From: JBAZTA01 sp964588175
GTDB taxonomy: Bacteria > Omnitrophota > Gorgyraeia > Gygaellales > Profunditerraquicolaceae
Direction of reading: 5' to 3'
DNA length: 14,153 nt
NCBI GenBank assembly: GCA_964588175.1
Contig: CAZPNW010000085.1
Span: forward strand, 1 to 14,153
This document shows, in pieces, positions 1-6,894 of this stretch (the first letter of the stretch is position 1; each line of letters starts with the position of its first letter). The notes under the pieces were generated by a model, which was not told the origin of the DNA, ran no database searches, and saw nothing but the letters and a program-made list of their open reading frames with translations. The position numbers and the translations under genes were made by a program.

Positions 1-709
1 CTGAGGCGCGGTACACATTAATGATCAGCGTATCCTGATCCTTCTCGAAAAACATGAGTTTCATTTCCCTGGTTTCAACAATTTTTTGTTTTTGAAAACC
101 TCTCGTGAACATGGGGTTATCATCCCAGCCCTGGGCTTTCAAAGTATTATTAAAGAACGCGGCCACTTCGGGCACTTCCGCTTGCGCTTCATAAACCACG
201 AGCCCTTTATTGGGTCCCGGATACATATTGACCCGGCGCCTGCTCCCGGGGTACCGCATAATATCGGGAAAATCCTTGCCCGGGACATCGGCAGCCAGTT
301 GCTCCTGGAGATAGGCATCTTTCATCTGCGGGCAGACTGCCATGTCCTGCCGGCTCATCGCGACATAAACATCCGCGGGAAGTTTATCGCCATGGTCATT
401 GACCTGCACATACAAATTCTCCGCGCCCCGCTTCAAGAACAGGGTCCTCCACTCATCTTTATAATCAACGAACTCCCAGCCGTTCTTGACAAAATGGCTG
501 CGATAGAAATCGATCACTTCCTGCGGTTTTTTATACGTGCGCAGGCGGCTTACATCGCCTTGGCGGTCATTGAGCTGGAACGGCGTATCCAATGCCACGA
601 CCTCGGAATTATCCGGGATAGGGATATCGCGCAACTCAGGGTTCTCAGCACTGGCGAAACCCGCAGCTAACAACACTATACTTAAACCGGTCACAAAATA
701 TGTTTTCAT
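1..709 (-). CDS. Secreted protein with two related halves, 3' end outside window
   Basis: The frame is open from ATG 709 to the window edge (236 codons). Residues 1-21 form a signal peptide (MKTYFVTGLSIVLLAAGFASA). The mature part has two similar units: one around residues 30-105 (IPDNSEVVALD, PQEVIDFYRSHFVKNGWEF, LFLKRGAENLYVQV) and one around 150-236 (MYPGPNKGLVVYEAQ, PEVAAFFNNTLKAQGWD, LMFFEKDQDTLIINVY). Each carries an 'E/V-fY/F-...-GW' core followed by two strands. This resembles small periplasmic or lipoprotein domains of unknown role. It starts 3 nt after the TadG-like stop, with GGAG upstream in that gene, so it belongs to the pilin operon. It could be an accessory or stabilising factor. 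Confidence 0.75.
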   Translation of the reverse strand, partial: MKTYFVTGLSIVLLAAGFASAENPELRDIPIPDNSEVVALDTPFQLNDRQGDVSRLRTYKKPQEVIDFYRSHFVKNGWEFVDYKDEWRTLFLKRGAENLYVQVNDHGDKLPADVYVAMSRQDMAVCPQMKDAYLQEQLAADVPGKDFPDIMRYPGSRRRVNMYPGPNKGLVVYEAQAEVPEVAAFFNNTLKAQGWDDNPMFTRGFQKQKIVETREMKLMFFEKDQDTLIINVYRAS

Positions 710-712
710 CTT

Positions 713-1774
713 TTACTGCTCCATCCCAAAATCATAGCCGGTTTCCGGCGAACCGTATATCCTTACTTTATTCTGATGGCTGATAACCGGCTGCCTGCCG
801 AAAAATGTCAAATCTTTATAATCCAATTTCTTAAGCGCCCGGATGCCGTAGGATTTATGATCGATATCTATACTGGTGATCCAGGCATAAGGATCAAACG
901 CAAACCCGGGCAACGGAAAACAAATACACCCCGGGGCATAAGGGATCGGGATAACCTTAAGCCAAAGGTAAAACAACGGCATGAATTGCGCGCTGATATC
1001 GACACTACTGGGGACATCGACCAAATTCACGTCTAAATAACTGCCGTAATCAGCATCGCTGCAGGATCCGCAGTCCGTTTCGAGGACCCCGGCACCATGG
1101 AATGTCCCTGCTGCTTTATTTATCCAGTATTTCTTATTCCAGGCATACGTAGCGCGGTTGCCTGACCATAAACTTGATTTCCTTGCGCGATATGTTACAT
1201 CGAAATTAGAATCGCGGTCCAAATAAGCGTCATAATTCAAAGCGATGATCTTACCTTGCGAATTACGCGTCACTTCACTCGCTAAAAAAGGCTTCGGCTC
1301 ATCGATCAACGCCCCTCCCAACGCGCGGTCATAAATACCTTTGCGCAGGTCTTCAGGCGCTTTATCCGCGATATCTTCAGCCGACTCATAAAGCTGAAAT
1401 ATCTCGATGAGGGTCTGGATATAAAACGGCTGAATAAAAGGCGACCAAATGTACTGCCAGGTAAAATAGAACGGCACCCCCGTACAAGGGCAGATCGCCG
1501 GCAGAAACGGCTTAAGGAAAAAAACCTGCAAAGCGATATATTTCTGCAGCAGCCCTCCGTCGCCGTAACTGATCTTGACGATCTGATTAAGCGCGCGGCA
1601 AAAGCCCGATGTCGGAGAAAGGACTGCCGCGTCAATAACATTGCTTAAACGGATACGGTTAAACCCCACCTCCCCTAAAAGCATAGTCGCTGAGATCGCC
1701 AGCAATATTACAACGACGATAATGATCATAAAAGGAAATACCTGTCCTTTGTTCCCCCTTAACAATCCTGCCAT
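713..1774 (-). CDS. TadG-like pseudopilin (353 aa)
   Basis: Resembles the TadG/Tad_N group. Leader MAGLLRGNKG/Q is followed at once by a strong helix (VFPFMIIIVVVILLAISA) and then NRIRLSNVIDAAVL, the counterpart of the 'QNAADAAALA' stretch typical of TadG. Mature position 5 is Phe, not Glu, as is common for TadG but unlike its 11 neighbours. The remainder is aromatic-rich with CPC, CGSC and CIC motifs, echoing the Cys-rich module in the gene before it. No von Willebrand factor A domain is evident, although many TadG proteins have one. Shine-Dalgarno AAAGGAAG precedes the start. The gene begins 12 nt after the previous stop. Confidence 0.65.
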   Translation of the reverse strand: MAGLLRGNKGQVFPFMIIIVVVILLAISATMLLGEVGFNRIRLSNVIDAAVLSPTSGFCRALNQIVKISYGDGGLLQKYIALQVFFLKPFLPAICPCTGVPFYFTWQYIWSPFIQPFYIQTLIEIFQLYESAEDIADKAPEDLRKGIYDRALGGALIDEPKPFLASEVTRNSQGKIIALNYDAYLDRDSNFDVTYRARKSSLWSGNRATYAWNKKYWINKAAGTFHGAGVLETDCGSCSDADYGSYLDVNLVDVPSSVDISAQFMPLFYLWLKVIPIPYAPGCICFPLPGFAFDPYAWITSIDIDHKSYGIRALKKLDYKDLTFFGRQPVISHQNKVRIYGSPETGYDFGMEQ

Positions 1775-1786
1775 ATTCTTCCTTTA

Positions 1787-3277
1787 TTAATGCAAGCTCA
1801 AAATTTCTTCCAACCGTGCGATCTTAGCAAGCGCGGCCTCAAGATATTGTTTGCGCAATACGGTATCGGTCCAATTAGTCAAAGCGCTTGAAAGCGCGGT
1901 TTTAACCTGACTGATTAAATTCTTTAAATACGTGTAGTCCGGCATAGGGTCAGGAAGCGGGACCATTGCTGCCTCTGCAATTTCTTGCGCATGAATGATA
2001 TCGAGCATATCCTGGCAAAGCTGCACCGCGCGGATAATATTATTCTTCGTAGATGAAAGCGAAACCAGGCTGACCAGCTCTTGCCCCTTACTTTCCAGGT
2101 TTGACTGCAATTCCGGCGGCACAACGTCGATATCCGTAGAATATTTAATAATACGTTTTAGAGCGTTTTTCGCTGATGCCGAGTATTGATAAAATGTTTC
2201 ATACTGGCTGGTCAATTGAATAGCTGTGATAAATGTGTCATGGAACCACACGCTAAAGGCATATATTCTCTCATCTTCGTTCACCGCAGGGGTATCCGGG
2301 TCGTCATATTGAGCCCAACATGTTGCGCTCGTACAGCCGTTGCAATATTCACCCTCACAACAATCATAACACGTGGGGCCGCCGCAATAACATCCCGGAT
2401 CGACGACATTCTTCACGAACTGCCAACGCTTCCAGTTATAGAGCGCCGTATTAAGATGAGACCGCGCGCTATTTATTTCCGGACGCAGCACCCCGTACGG
2501 TTTTGAGGCATTATGCAGCAAATTATTCATAGCTGTTTGCGTGGTTTTAACCTGCGTGATGATGTTATAAAGATTTGTACGATTCTGCATATTCCTTGTC
2601 CTGATCGAGTCTAAAGATTCCGTGTCTGCCGCGGTAAGCCCGTATGCTGCCGGGTTATTTTCCGGGTTCGGATCATACAGCCCGGGAACCTTGGGATTAT
2701 CGTAAACCTGCTGCAGCAACCCGACGCCTCCGACAAAACCATCGTGGTCGGCATCAACCCCGTCCATATCTTCGAAAAAATTATTGTATGCTTTTGCGCG
2801 GGCGACATTCATATCTTCACAATCCGTTAAAGCGTCCAAAATATCCTGCTTATCGACATTGGCTTCAATATAAGCAGTGGAATTATTCGCGTCTCCCCCT
2901 AAAAGCCCGTAAGCATGGGTTGCCAAATACGGTATCGTGATCCGGGTAAGGTCATTTGATTCTTCAAATAAACTCTCGGCTTCGACAAATCGCGCATCTT
3001 CATAATCTCCCGGAAGGAAGGGGTCGGTAATTGTTCCTCCTCCGGGCACGGTAATAGTCCTATAAGGGGAATAATCAAGGAAGCCGAGCGGGTCTATCGG
3101 AGCTGCGGCAGGGCTATTGACCGCGACAATCCGGCTCTCTTTAAATTTATCGAGCCGGTTAACCATATTAAGATTAAGGTTTGAGAAAAGACGCATTGAT
3201 GCGATCGCAAGGGCTGCCAGAGTGACGATCACCAGTACGAATTCTAATATAACCTGAGATTTATTCTTACGGTTCAT
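1787..3277 (-). CDS. Large pseudopilin-like protein with Cys-rich module and Asp-rich loop
   Basis: A 496-residue protein beginning like a prepilin: MNRKNKS/QVILEF with Glu +5, then a hydrophobic helix (VLVIVTLAALAIASMRLF). The large exported domain is not one I recognise. It contains DADHDG at 175-180, a D-x-D-x-D-G pattern like EF-hand or dockerin calcium loops, and eight Cys between 296 and 320 (starting CYCGGPTCYDCC), suggesting a disulphide-bonded module. Flanking parts are probably helical (long stretches with heptad-like spacing near 225-290 and 380-496). ATG 3277 follows AAAGGAG; a GTG two codons earlier is within the Shine-Dalgarno region. Position, leader and size suggest a tip or adhesin-like minor pilin. 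This is inference. Confidence 0.65.
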   Translation of the reverse strand: MNRKNKSQVILEFVLVIVTLAALAIASMRLFSNLNLNMVNRLDKFKESRIVAVNSPAAAPIDPLGFLDYSPYRTITVPGGGTITDPFLPGDYEDARFVEAESLFEESNDLTRITIPYLATHAYGLLGGDANNSTAYIEANVDKQDILDALTDCEDMNVARAKAYNNFFEDMDGVDADHDGFVGGVGLLQQVYDNPKVPGLYDPNPENNPAAYGLTAADTESLDSIRTRNMQNRTNLYNIITQVKTTQTAMNNLLHNASKPYGVLRPEINSARSHLNTALYNWKRWQFVKNVVDPGCYCGGPTCYDCCEGEYCNGCTSATCWAQYDDPDTPAVNEDERIYAFSVWFHDTFITAIQLTSQYETFYQYSASAKNALKRIIKYSTDIDVVPPELQSNLESKGQELVSLVSLSSTKNNIIRAVQLCQDMLDIIHAQEIAEAAMVPLPDPMPDYTYLKNLISQVKTALSSALTNWTDTVLRKQYLEAALAKIARLEEILSLH

Positions 3278-3295
3278 TGGCACTCCTTTTATTCG

Positions 3296-4072
3296 CTAAT
3301 CATACGGCGTCTTTACCTGCTTCGCTTTTGTCACTGTTTCATCGATGGTAATGATCGCGGCCTTCGGGATAGTACTACCGTCAATCTCCGCACTGGCAAT
3401 GTCAGGATCTTTGAGGTAATCAGTCCTCATTTTATCGGCGGTCTGAAAGGTGATTCCCCGGTTCATAACATCGCGGCTGGTCAGGACTTTATTAGTTTCC
3501 TTCTCGCCGGCAGTCCTGTTTTCTCTGATATTTGTGGTATAAGAATATGTCGATGTTTTAGCGGGGGTGGTCAAGGCCGTTTGCGGGTCGATCTCACGCA
3601 CCGGCGAAGGAACATACATCCATTCCGGGTCTTCTTCATCATCTGCCTGTTTGATCTTGGCAAGCGTCGGAGGGATCAATACATATTGATTGTTCCTGAT
3701 CATCTTTTCATCAAGTTGGAGTACCTGATAGGTGCCGATATCCTCTGCTTCGCCGTCTTTAGGTATCCAGATGACCCAGGGATTTACTTCCACGGAAGAA
3801 GCAGCTTGAATACGCTGGCGGCCGATGCTTGAGAAAAATGAAGGGACGATCAGGTCGCGGGTAACGGTAAGATTGACGCCCCGCTCCGTGCTTTTAGTCA
3901 ACTGCAGGGCACGGCGGAAGGTATACATCTCAAGCGCCTGGCGGCTGTTATATACAAAACCCTGCTGCATCAAATACCCCAGCATCATAATAATGATGAC
4001 GCCGGCAACAGCCAGTTCTGTCGTCGCCTGCCCTTTAGTGCGATTCCTCAGGATATGTCGTTTCAGATCCAT
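3296..4072 (-). CDS. TadE-like pseudopilin (258 aa)
   Basis: TadE-type minor pilin or pseudopilin: basic leader MDLKRHILRNRTKG, predicted cut G/QATTELAVAG (Glu +5) and a single hydrophobic helix (VIIIMMLGYLM), followed by a soluble domain of about 220 residues. The domain starts with a region rich in Arg and Thr (NSRQALEMYTFRRALQ) and includes WVIWIPKDG and an acidic patch KQADDEEDPEW. It is longer than typical TadE proteins (about 150-200 aa). The gene overlaps pilin 9 by 38 nt and has only a weak GGTGAG site, suggesting coupling. TadE-like proteins are thought to prime or cap the fibre; that role is inferred here. Confidence 0.72.
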   Translation of the reverse strand: MDLKRHILRNRTKGQATTELAVAGVIIIMMLGYLMQQGFVYNSRQALEMYTFRRALQLTKSTERGVNLTVTRDLIVPSFFSSIGRQRIQAASSVEVNPWVIWIPKDGEAEDIGTYQVLQLDEKMIRNNQYVLIPPTLAKIKQADDEEDPEWMYVPSPVREIDPQTALTTPAKTSTYSYTTNIRENRTAGEKETNKVLTSRDVMNRGITFQTADKMRTDYLKDPDIASAEIDGSTIPKAAIITIDETVTKAKQVKTPYD

Positions 4073-4364
4073 TTCTCACCATCGTTTCCGCGGTCGAATT
4101 ATTCGTTCCGTCTTGATAGCGGCGTGAAATGCCCTGGCTATAGGTTTCAGAAACAGCCCCGCTCTGGGTGGTCGTGTATTGCGATTCGGTCTGCCCGGTC
4201 TCATAATGCGTAGGACTGATCTGGTCGGCAAGGTCCCTGACCCTGCCCTGCAAGCCGCGTTTCACATAGACCTGCATAGCAATTAATGCCCCTACCACAA
4301 CGCCTAAAAGCACCGCGTATTCTGTAATACTCTGGGCTCTCGAATTACGTAATCGTATCAGCAT
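4035..4364 (-). CDS. Extended Flp-like pilin 9 (109 aa), third B-type paralogue
   Basis: Prepilin related to the B-type pilins: leader MLIRLRNSRA, predicted cut A/QSITEYAVLL, helix end AMQVYVKRGLQGRV and then DLADQISP. The tail is Thr/Ser/Gln/Glu-rich, with no Cys. The Shine-Dalgarno sequence is weaker (AAGGCGG) than the AAGGAGGTG of pilins 4-8. Its last 38 nt overlap the start of the TadE-like gene, so downstream translation is probably coupled. It looks like an older, more diverged copy of gene B. Confidence 0.8.
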   Translation of the reverse strand: MLIRLRNSRAQSITEYAVLLGVVVGALIAMQVYVKRGLQGRVRDLADQISPTHYETGQTESQYTTTQSGAVSETYSQGISRRYQDGTNNSTAETMVRNGSETTYPEESH

Positions 4365-4387
4365 ATCGCCGCCTTCACACGAGGCTG

Positions 4388-4732
4388 TTAATAAGGCGCC
4401 AGCCAGTGCTCATTGGTCTGATTCAAAACACTTTCATTACCGGTACGGTTTTGCCTCTGGTTGCTCCGCGTCGTTGTTGAAGGAACCGTATTAGTAAGAT
4501 AACTCCCTCCGGAGGAAACCTCGCCGCTATTAACATAGCTGTTGGTTACATAATGGTAATTGGTGTTACCCGGAGAGAACTGGTCGCCGACATCATCACT
4601 TGCCTGGCGCAGCCTGCCCTGTAACCCTCTTTTTACATATATCTGCATCGCGATGAGCGCGCCGACCACAACCGCGATGATCACCGCGTATTCCAAGGTG
4701 CTTTGAGCTCTTTTCTTTGAACGGATAAACAT
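4388..4732 (-). CDS. Extended Flp-like pilin 8 (114 aa), copy 2 of duplicated gene B
   Basis: Paralogue of pilin 6 with the identical leader MFIRSKKRA and nearly identical mature N-terminus (A/QSTLEYAVII, AMQIYVKRGLQGRL, DDVGDQFSPG). The remaining about 60 residues differ, keeping only Asn/Thr/Ser richness and a final QTNEHW. Shine-Dalgarno AAGGAGGTG precedes the ATG. Identity is also strong at the DNA level across the first about 160 bp, in contrast to the tails, which points to recent duplication or gene conversion limited to the assembly-critical part. Confidence 0.82.
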   Translation of the reverse strand: MFIRSKKRAQSTLEYAVIIAVVVGALIAMQIYVKRGLQGRLRQASDDVGDQFSPGNTNYHYVTNSYVNSGEVSSGGSYLTNTVPSTTTRSNQRQNRTGNESVLNQTNEHWLAPY

Positions 4733-4753
4733 GCCTTGTTCACCTCCTTTAAA

Positions 4754-5095
4754 TTAAAAACCCGCTACTGCATTTCGTACCGAGTTCATCGATGAATTCG
4801 ATAACCTATTAACACTACCGCCGAGCTGCATACGAGCATCTTCACCCGTGGCCTGCTGAGTATTCGCTTGTGAATTAGCATAATAAGGCTCGTATTGATT
4901 CCCTGAAAGGCATAAGGTGGTTCCGGCTACGTTCTCGGTACCGGCTAATCCGGTATAATCAACCACATTCTTTATCCTGTTTTGCATCCCTCGTTTCACA
5001 TATATCTGCATCGCAACAACCGCTCCGATGACCAGCGCGATCAATACCGCGTATTCAGCAGTCGTTTGCGCCCGCTTCAACCATTTTCGCCTCAT
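4754..5095 (-). CDS. Extended Flp-like pilin 7 (113 aa), copy 2 of duplicated gene A
   Basis: Paralogue of pilin 5. The leader is MRRKWLKRA, the predicted cut A/QTTAEYAVLI, and the helix again ends AMQIYVKRG. The tail holds one Cys (TLCLSG) and NQYEPYY, then Gln/Asn/Ser-rich sequence. The stretch from Shine-Dalgarno to start, AAGGAGGTGAAAGCAATG, is identical to that of pilin 5, which fixes the start; a GTG within the Shine-Dalgarno sequence is rejected. A 67-nt gap separates it from pilin 6, the widest in the pilin array; it contains AT-rich sequence without a clear terminator. Confidence 0.82.
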   Translation of the reverse strand: MRRKWLKRAQTTAEYAVLIALVIGAVVAMQIYVKRGMQNRIKNVVDYTGLAGTENVAGTTLCLSGNQYEPYYANSQANTQQATGEDARMQLGGSVNRLSNSSMNSVRNAVAGF

Positions 5096-5162
5096 TGCTT
5101 TCACCTCCTTAAATATTTCTTTAAAAATTTTTCAACGGGCATTATGGAACCCCTCGCCATAC

Positions 5163-5507
5163 CTACGAACCGTTCGTAAACCACCATTCATTCGTTTGCG
5201 CAGCTACGTTTTCAGTGCCGTTTCGTCTTTGATTTTGGATACTATTTGTCCTTGTTCCCGTCATATTGGCCGTACCGTAAGAAGTATTGACCCATTCATT
5301 CGTAATAACATTACTTACCGTCGTATAATTAGTTGTGGTTACCCCGGGAGCGAATTGGTCGCCGATATCATCAGTTGCCTGGCGCAGCCTGCCCTGTAAC
5401 CCTCTTTTTACGTATACCTGCATCGCAATGAGCGCGCCGACCACAACCGCGATGATCACTGCGTATTCCAAGGTGCTTTGAGCTCGTTTTTTTGAACGGA
5501 TAAACAT
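5163..5507 (-). CDS. Extended Flp-like pilin 6 (114 aa), copy 1 of duplicated gene B
   Basis: Prepilin with leader MFIRSKKRA, predicted cut A/QSTLEYAVII and a helix ending AMQVYVKRGLQGRL. After DDIGDQFAPG the domain becomes Thr/Asn-rich, with several N-x-S/T triplets, and ends in QTNEWWFTNGS. The first about 55 residues match pilin 8 almost exactly. AAGGAGGTG precedes the ATG at 5507; an upstream in-frame Met at 5543 overlaps the previous gene and is not used in the paralogue. It lies 23 nt after pilin 5, the same arrangement as pilins 7 and 8. Confidence 0.82.
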   Translation of the reverse strand: MFIRSKKRAQSTLEYAVIIAVVVGALIAMQVYVKRGLQGRLRQATDDIGDQFAPGVTTTNYTTVSNVITNEWVNTSYGTANMTGTRTNSIQNQRRNGTENVAAQTNEWWFTNGS

Positions 5508-5530
5508 TATCTTATTCACCTCCTTATAGG

Positions 5531-5872
5531 CTAACTCCCCCATCCCATTGTTTGCGTACGGTTAACTCCGGAATTTGCCGTCGAGTTCCTGGCAACATTA
5601 CCTTGAGCTTGATATGCCTGCTGCTCAGTCATATTCTGGCTGCTATTGGATTGCGAACAAATATAATAAGGTTCATATTGATTGCTGGTAAAACAAAACG
5701 TACTGTTGCCTACACCCGCTGAGGAACCGACATGGTCCACGACCGCTTTAACACGGCCCTGGATCCCTCGTTTCACATAAATTTGCATCGCAACCACCGC
5801 TCCGATGACCAACGCGATCAATACCGCGTATTCAGCAGTCGTTTGCGCCCGCTTCGACCATTTTCGCGTCAT
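5531..5872 (-). CDS. Extended Flp-like pilin 5 (113 aa), copy 1 of duplicated gene A
   Basis: Prepilin with leader MTRKWSKRA and predicted cut A/QTTAEYAVLI. The helix ends AMQIYVKRGIQGRV. An extended C-terminal domain of about 70 residues is rich in Asn/Ser/Thr/Gln, with two Cys (FCF and ICS) bracketing NQYEPYY. Its N-terminal half is almost identical to pilin 7, but the tails diverge apart from NQYEPYY. The start at 5872 is set by AAGGAGGTG spaced before the ATG. A longer in-frame form from 5920 would overrun this ribosome binding site. With pilin 6 it forms the first copy of a tandem two-gene duplication. Confidence 0.82.
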   Translation of the reverse strand: MTRKWSKRAQTTAEYAVLIALVIGAVVAMQIYVKRGIQGRVKAVVDHVGSSAGVGNSTFCFTSNQYEPYYICSQSNSSQNMTEQQAYQAQGNVARNSTANSGVNRTQTMGWGS

Positions 5873-5909
5873 TGCTTTCACCTCCTTATAAAAATACAAC
5901 ATATCAGTT

Positions 5910-6095
5910 TTAGGTTCCATTAGGGAAAGAAAGCCTTCCCACCATTGAGTTCATCTGACCAGTGACATGGTTCACGGAATCCTGGACCCGCGGTTGAATA
6001 AATTTTGTAGTCGCGAATATGATCCCGGCGATAACCGCTGTTAATATCAATACATATTCCAACGTTGACTGCCCTTTTCTCCTGCTCAACTTCAT
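5910..6095 (-). CDS. Flp-like pilin 4 (61 aa)
   Basis: Compact type IVb prepilin. The leader is MKLSRRKG with predicted cut G/QSTLEYVLI (Glu +5, Tyr +6), then a hydrophobic helix to about residue 33 and a short tail containing PRVQDSVNHVTGQ. A full AAGGAGGTG Shine-Dalgarno sequence lies ahead of ATG 6095. A GTG three codons upstream lies within that Shine-Dalgarno sequence and is rejected. Size and the near-canonical Gly at -1 make it the most Flp-like of the set and a good candidate for a major subunit. It begins 37 nt after the pilin 3 stop. Confidence 0.82.
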   Translation of the reverse strand: MKLSRRKGQSTLEYVLILTAVIAGIIFATTKFIQPRVQDSVNHVTGQMNSMVGRLSFPNGT

Positions 6096-6132
6096 TTTTC
6101 TCACCTCCTTGTTGTTGTAAAGCCCGCCTTGA

Positions 6133-6324
6133 TTAATTAGCCGCTATAGGCGGACTGATCTCAATTTCCATAGTATGCAGCCGGTCATTCACCGCCCTGC
6201 GGACATACAGGTTCATGGCGATAAATACCGCCGCAACGGTAATGATCAGTAAAGCATATTCTAACACACTTTGCCCTCGGAAAAAAGACTTGTTAGAAAA
6301 GATTCTTTTTCTTTTAGTAAGCAC
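6133..6324 (-). CDS. Flp-like pilin 3 (63 aa, GTG start)
   Basis: Type IVb prepilin with a long basic leader (KRKRIFSNKSFFRG), predicted cut G/QSVLEY and helix ALLIITVAAVFIAMNLYVRR, followed by a very short tail ending in EISPPIAAN. The leader fits best with GTG at 6324, overlapping the previous gene by 11 nt, as expected for coupled translation. An ATG farther upstream (6393) would add 23 residues deep inside the previous gene and lacks a ribosome binding site. Only a weak GGGGGA precedes the GTG, so the exact start is uncertain. The helix ends in the same MxxYVRR/VKR pattern as pilins 5 to 9. Confidence 0.72.
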   Translation of the reverse strand: MLTKRKRIFSNKSFFRGQSVLEYALLIITVAAVFIAMNLYVRRAVNDRLHTMEIEISPPIAAN

Positions 6325-6625
6325 CGGCGGTCCCCCAATTGCTAAAAATAAGCATCCCATCATCATTCGAACCTTCAGAGAGAGGAGTGCCATCTATTGC
6401 ATTAGCCGTCATAATATCAGTGATGGTAATCTGCGGGCCTTGATTCGCGTCATAACTAAGCGTGCTTTTTGTGGGTTCATATTGGCTGTCGGAAAAACTA
6501 TCCGCGCTGGTATGCCAACTGCCCGCGATAGCGCCTTTTAAATACCCCATCATACAAAAACCGGCTACCGCGCAGAGGATAAACAACATACAAAACTCAA
6601 TAGTGATTTGCGCTTTTTTATTCAT
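6314..6625 (-). CDS. Minor pilin-like protein 2 (103 aa)
   Basis: Prepilin-like protein with leader MNKKA and predicted cut A/QITIEF (Glu +5). The hydrophobic helix is unusual in holding Cys and Met (FCMLFILCAVAGFCMMGYL). The mature domain is Ser/Asp-rich and includes SQYEPTKST, a QYEP motif shared with two of the longer pilins downstream. The ATG at 6625 is preferred over a longer in-frame start at 6658. It follows the upstream stop by 1 nt, has AAGGAT just ahead, and the longer form would bury the prepilin leader. The three Cys residues in the helix are odd for a pilin. Confidence 0.72.
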   Translation of the reverse strand: MNKKAQITIEFCMLFILCAVAGFCMMGYLKGAIAGSWHTSADSFSDSQYEPTKSTLSYDANQGPQITITDIMTANAIDGTPLSEGSNDDGMLIFSNWGTAGAY

Positions 6626-6626
6626 C

Positions 6627-6830
6627 TTAATCCTTAATTTTATCCACAGCAGTATCAATCACCTGGTCAAAGGTAGATTTCAAATTTACCTCGCAATTAT
6701 CCCCGCGGGAATTCCCCAAATTAAACCCTCCGAATGCCATAATGATCGCTATGGTCAAAACAAGAAAGCAAACAATATATTCAACAATTGCCTGAGCTCT
6801 TTTACTTCTAAAACTCTTTTCAAAACTCAT
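6627..6830 (-). CDS. Flp-like pilin 1 (67 aa), first gene after riboswitch
   Basis: Small prepilin of type IVb character. It has a short basic leader, a predicted cleavage site A/QAIVEY with Glu at mature +5 and Tyr at +6, then a hydrophobic helix of about 20 residues (IVCFLVLTIAIIMAFGGF). The short tail has one Cys (GDNCEV) and an acidic/basic amphipathic end (STFDQVIDTAVDKIKD). Size matches classical Flp pilins (50-80 aa). Shine-Dalgarno AAGGAG lies 7 nt ahead of the ATG. It is the first gene behind the c-di-GMP switch, and its stop is 1 nt from the next start. It could be the major fibre subunit, but sequence alone does not separate major from minor pilins here. Confidence 0.8.
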   Translation of the reverse strand: MSFEKSFRSKRAQAIVEYIVCFLVLTIAIIMAFGGFNLGNSRGDNCEVNLKSTFDQVIDTAVDKIKD

Positions 6831-6842
6831 TATAAACTCCTT

Positions 6843-6894
6843 AAATAAAAAACCGAATTACCAAATCTCAAGAACGGCTTTCGGTAACCCGGTT
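6843..6894 (-). terminator. Riboswitch expression platform: intrinsic terminator overlapping the aptamer 3' strand
   Basis: Minus-strand AACCGGGTTACC (6894-6883) pairs over 12 bp, with two G-U pairs, to GGTAATTCGGTT (6862-6851), and three more A-U pairs extend the stem past a bulged G. A run TTTTTTATTT follows (6852-6843). The 5' arm is the conserved 3' block of the c-di-GMP aptamer, so the two structures exclude each other. Ligand-bound aptamer should therefore block the terminator, an ON switch. The tract ends just before AAGGAG of the first pilin gene. Pairing is seen in sequence; the direction of switching is inferred. Confidence 0.82.

Noticed and set aside
86..670. Plus-strand 194-codon ORF
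   Set aside because: It is antisense to the secreted-protein gene, which has a signal peptide, a coupled start and repeat structure. The plus frame has no ribosome binding site or recognisable domain.
5096..5162. Internal terminator between pilins 6 and 7
   Set aside because: The region has A and T runs but no stable GC hairpin ahead of them, so a terminator cannot be supported.
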